From Arthrobacter sp. AZCC_0090 (GTDB lineage Bacteria; Actinomycetota; Actinomycetes; Actinomycetales; Micrococcaceae): 64,000 nucleotides of DNA. Location: the NCBI RefSeq assembly GCF_014207375.1, contig NZ_JACHEE010000002.1:102787-166786 (forward strand), given 5' to 3'. Positions 61,836 through 64,000 of this stretch are shown in pieces. Position numbers and translations under genes: made by a program. The notes under the pieces were generated by a model. The model did no database searches and was not told the origin of the DNA. It saw only the letters and a list, made by a program, of their open reading frames with translations. The first letter of the stretch is position 1. Every line of letters begins with the position of its first letter.

Positions 61836-61858
61836 TTGTTGAGAATGATTCTCAACAA
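61836..61858. promoter_or_regulatory. Perfect Fur/Zur-type box in front of the RiPP operon
   Basis: Perfect 23-bp palindrome: arms TTGTTGAGAAT (61836-61846) and ATTCTCAACAA (61848-61858) around a central G. The core TGAGAATGATTCTCA fits the 7-1-7 Fur-family consensus (Fur TGATAAT-N-ATTATCA; actinobacterial Zur boxes are similar). It is 24 bases upstream of the precursor start. The Zur-like protein at 47263-47664 is the nearest candidate binder. Confidence 0.8.
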
Positions 61859-62021
61859 AGGGAACTGTATCACCCTCCCGGAGAAGGTGACGGCGGGACG
61901 GCTATCTGGTCGGAATATGACGCAAGGCGCCCGGGGCTCGCGGACCTTCCCCGCTCGTGGGCCAGGATCGCAGCGCGACTCACTTAGGGCCTCTTGTCGC
62001 CCGAATTGGCGTGTCGATCAA

Positions 62022-62041
62022 TATACATAGTTGCGTGTATA
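62022..62041. promoter_or_regulatory. ArsR-type operator TATACA-N8-TGTATA
   Basis: Perfect 6-bp arms TATACA (62022-62027) and TGTATA (62036-62041) with an 8-bp centre, 25 bases upstream of the CmtR-like gene. AT-rich symmetry in a GC-rich region, well placed for autorepression. Confidence 0.62.
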
Positions 62042-62065
62042 CATCCGCTGATGTACTTTTGCATC

Positions 62066-62392
62066 ATGGAAACCCTCACGCATGCCCCGGTGCTGGCTCG
62101 CTTCGGTTACGCTGTCTCCGACCCGACCAGGGCGCGGATCCTTCTGGCTCTCGCCACGGAACCCGGCTACCCATCCGATCTCGCAGACTCACTCGGGGTA
62201 TCGCGTCAGAGCATGTCCAACCACCTGACGTGCCTTCGTGGTTGCGGACTGGTGGTGGCTGTTCCCGACGGCCGGCGGACCCGGTATGAGCTCGCCGACG
62301 CCCGGTTGGGCCGCGCGATCACGGATCTGCTCGGCGTCGTGCTCGCCGTGGACCCGGCCTGCTGCGCCCCCGACGGCAAGTGCCTGGCATGA
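62066..62392 (+). CDS. ArsR-family metal sensor, CmtR-like
   Basis: 108 residues from the ATG at 62066. HTH: YAVSDPTRARILLALATEPG, YPSDLADSLGVSRQSMSNHL, TCLRGCGLVVAVPDGRRTRY. The C-terminus DPACCAPDGKCLA and Cys in the recognition helix region (TCLRGCG) provide thiol ligands like those of CmtR/CadC cadmium-lead sensors. ATGA overlap with the transporter gene shows a sensor-efflux operon. Confidence 0.86.
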   Translation: METLTHAPVLARFGYAVSDPTRARILLALATEPGYPSDLADSLGVSRQSMSNHLTCLRGCGLVVAVPDGRRTRYELADARLGRAITDLLGVVLAVDPACCAPDGKCLA

Positions 62393-63228
62393 CATCGAGC
62401 AGCCTTTCGACGCCCGACGTCGTCCGGCACGCCGTGCTGAGCCGCCGCATCCGCCTGTTCGCAGCAGCAACCATCACCTATAACCTCATCGAAGCCGCCG
62501 TGGCACTCTGGGCCGGTGGCATCGCGGACTCGTCCGCACTGATCGGCTTCGGACTCGATTCGGTGATCGAAGTGGCCTCTGCCGCTGCCTTGTCCTGGCA
62601 GTTTTCCGCCAAGGACCCCGAACGACGCGAGCACCTGACGCTGCGCATCATCGCGGTCTCCTTCTTCGCGCTGGCCGCGTTCGTCACCGTGGACTCGCTC
62701 CGCTCCCTGACCGGTGGAGGCGAAGCGCAGCGCTCCGCACCGGGCATCGTCATCGCGGCCCTGAGCCTTGCCGTCATGCCCGTCCTGTCCTGGCTGCAAC
62801 GCCGCACCGGCCGTGAACTCGGTTCACGGACTGCCGTAGCAGATTCCAAACAGACCCTGCTTTGCACCTATCTCTCCGCTGTCCTCCTCGCTGGTCTGGT
62901 GCTCAACAGCGCCCTGGGCTGGTGGTGGGCCGACGCGGGTGCCGCCATGGTCATCGCTCTGGCCGCCGCCCGCGAAGGCATGGACGCCTGGCGCGGAGAG
63001 GCCTGTTGCGTTGTTCCTCAACCCGGCAATCAGGAATCGGCTGTCGATCCAGACGCGGATGACGGTTACGGCGTGGTTCAGCCAGACACAGCGAAGTCAG
63101 CCGGAAACGACGTGGAACCAGGGAGCAGCACCGGGACAACCGACGGGTGTTGCCCCGAATGTTCAACGGAAATGGCCCACCGCGGCAGCCCGCCATCGCC
63201 CCGATTGGGCCTCCGGGAGATCCCGTAG
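62389..63228 (+). CDS. Cation-efflux (CDF-like) transporter with Cys-rich tail
   Basis: 279 residues with about six membrane segments (24-43, 49-70, 86-103, 118-135, 158-177, 180-197). GIADSSALIGFGLDSVIEVA carries the Asp-based metal site of the CDF fold. WRGEACC ends the core at about residue 207, where most relatives stop; an extra 70-residue hydrophilic tail with DGCCPECSTEM follows. Coupled to the CmtR-like sensor gene, so export of a soft metal such as Cd, Pb or Zn is likely. Confidence 0.84.
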   Translation: MTSSSLSTPDVVRHAVLSRRIRLFAAATITYNLIEAAVALWAGGIADSSALIGFGLDSVIEVASAAALSWQFSAKDPERREHLTLRIIAVSFFALAAFVTVDSLRSLTGGGEAQRSAPGIVIAALSLAVMPVLSWLQRRTGRELGSRTAVADSKQTLLCTYLSAVLLAGLVLNSALGWWWADAGAAMVIALAAAREGMDAWRGEACCVVPQPGNQESAVDPDADDGYGVVQPDTAKSAGNDVEPGSSTGTTDGCCPECSTEMAHRGSPPSPRLGLREIP

Positions 63229-63355
63229 ACCAAGGTTTCGCAGTCAGTGCTGCGGGCCGAGCCCCCGTTCAACAAATCCAAGGATCTCCGTCCCCAGCAA
63301 GGGGCGTCAATCCTGTCGCCTTAAGCGGTACACACGACCAGAAAGAGACCACTTC

Positions 63356-63523
63356 ATGCCCGCCAGCAAAGTACGCAAGAAAGCAAAGAACAAGGTAGCC
63401 ACGGAACGGGAGCGCCGCCGCGAGCAAGAACTCTCCTGCACTTCTTCCTGCTGCCCACCCGATGCGCCGGCCCCTGCCGCATCGACGCCGCGCCATGCCC
63501 AAGCGGGAGCCGCACCCTCCTGA
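63356..63523 (+). CDS. Small basic protein with Cys cluster, 55 aa
   Basis: MPASKVRKKAKNKVATERER begins a strongly basic half, followed by RRREQELSCTSSCCPPDAPA with three Cys, and a Pro/Ala tail. No membrane segment. I do not recognise it. GAAAGAGACC precedes the ATG. Its place after the soft-metal efflux gene and its CxxxCC motif suggest metal binding, but it is small and could be spurious. Confidence 0.45.
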   Translation: MPASKVRKKAKNKVATERERRREQELSCTSSCCPPDAPAPAASTPRHAQAGAAPS

Positions 63524-63770
63524 GGCCACTGCGGGTCTGCTTCCTACGCGAACACTGAATCCATCCGGCGAAAGCTCCGGGGAACTCCCCTGGAGCCCTC
63601 ACCGATGGCCAGTTCGGTCTTCATGGCCCAGCTCAGTCGTCGATTGCTTCTGGGGGTGAGGACGGTCTCGCGCTATCCAGTCCTACCCTCGGGTTTTCCA
63701 TCAGGCCCGGCCGCCACGTAGGGCTTTCCACTTCAGTGGCCGGCTATATTGCGCTGACCCGCGGCCAGCC
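63524..63770. other. Gene-less stretch before the repeat gene
   Basis: About 250 bases without a supported gene. A small hairpin (GGGGA-ACT-CCCCT type, near 63577) is present. Nothing else recognisable. Confidence 0.4.
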
Positions 63771-64000
63771 TCAGGATGGGGCATTCGTATTGCCGGGCGT
63801 CCCCGTCGGCGTCGGAGTCGACGTCGGCGTCGGAGTCAACGTCGGCGTCCGTGAACCACTCGGTGTCGGTGTCGGTGAGCCCGTCCCCGTCGGCGTCGGA
63901 ATCGACGTCGGCGTCCGTGAACCACTCGGTGTCGGTGTCGGTGAGCCCGTCCCCGTCGGCGTCGGAATCGACGTCGGCGTCCGTGAACCACTCGGTGTCG
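63771..64000 (-). CDS. C-terminus of a Pro/Thr-rich repeat protein, cut by window edge
   Basis: On the minus strand a frame open to the right edge encodes [20 protein letters not shown] units of 22 residues and ends [10 protein letters not shown] then TGA, exactly where the repeats finish. Pro/Thr-rich tails of this kind are common in secreted actinobacterial proteins. A second minus-strand frame (acidic, [17 protein letters not shown]) and a Ser-rich plus-strand frame are also open; the acidic one has higher third-position GC and would resemble calcium-binding repeats. Frame choice is therefore uncertain. Confidence 0.45.
   Translation of the reverse strand, partial: TPSGSRTPTSIPTPTGTGSPTPTPSGSRTPTSIPTPTGTGSPTPTPSGSRTPTLTPTPTSTPTPTGTPGNTNAPS
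63847..64000. repeat. 66-bp tandem repeat reaching the window edge
   Basis: Unit starts GTCCGTGAACCACTCGG at 63847, 63913 and 63979, exactly 66 bp apart, with essentially identical copies. Preceded by shorter GTCGGCGTCGGAGTC-type repeats (63805-63846). 66 bp is 22 codons, so the array is compatible with a repeat protein. Confidence 0.9.

Noticed and set aside
63847..64000. CRISPR array
   Set aside because: The 66-bp units are contiguous with no spacers, and the unit length is a multiple of three, as for a repeat protein.

Overview
The window looks like chromosomal DNA of a high-GC actinobacterium of the Arthrobacter / Paenarthrobacter / Pseudarthrobacter group. The evidence is the actinobacterial gene block rpsB-tsf-pyrH-frr-cdsA plus dxr-rseP-ispG-GNAT-proS, a leucine-degradation cluster ordered like the mycobacterial accD1/accA1/fadE19/scoAB/citE locus, and the high third-position GC of most genes. 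No rRNA gene and no complete tRNA gene were seen.

Layout. 1-10.6 kb: proS (cut by the left edge), a TetR-controlled drug-type ABC exporter, GNAT, ispG, YciI, rseP, dxr and a lipase maturation factor homologue. 10.6-19.2 kb: leucine/isovalerate catabolism with a divergent TetR regulator and paired operator-like sites. 19.3-23.6 kb: branched-chain 2-oxoacid dehydrogenase (bkdABC) with a divergent Lrp-type regulator. 23.8-31.7 kb: three small membrane proteins, then two DUF485/ActP-type symporter pairs on either side of a LytS/LytTR two-component system. 31.8-36.7 kb: DivIVA-like protein, cdsA, frr, pyrH, tsf, rpsB. 37-39 kb: an M23 peptidase whose frame does not close normally, and a glutaryl-CoA-dehydrogenase-like gene behind a strong palindromic operator.

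From about 39 kb the DNA becomes accessory: a duplicated gene fragment, a TehA-type transporter with its TetR, the 3' half of a tRNA gene with its terminator (a likely attachment site), an excisionase-like gene, a 1,322-residue protein with an HTH and a nuclease-like N-terminus (possible defence protein), and a broken SRAP gene.

47.2-63.2 kb is a metal-homeostasis region. A Zur-like Fur-family repressor faces a znuA-znuC-znuB-znuB operon across a Fur/Zur-type box, followed by an ArsR protein and a histidine-rich protein. Converging on it is the most interesting part of the window: a nine-gene operon (61.8 to 52.2 kb, minus strand) that starts at a perfect 7-1-7 Fur/Zur-type palindrome. It encodes a 62-residue peptide with two copies of LSAPQGPGTNALVHNPFAF, an E1/ThiF-like partner, a CocE/NonD hydrolase, two YcaO proteins, an FecBCD-type importer and an MFS exporter. 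I read this as a metal-starvation-controlled RiPP pathway, probably a ribosomally made metallophore with its own export and re-uptake. That function is inference. A CmtR-like ArsR/CDF-type efflux pair and the start of a tandem-repeat gene close the window.
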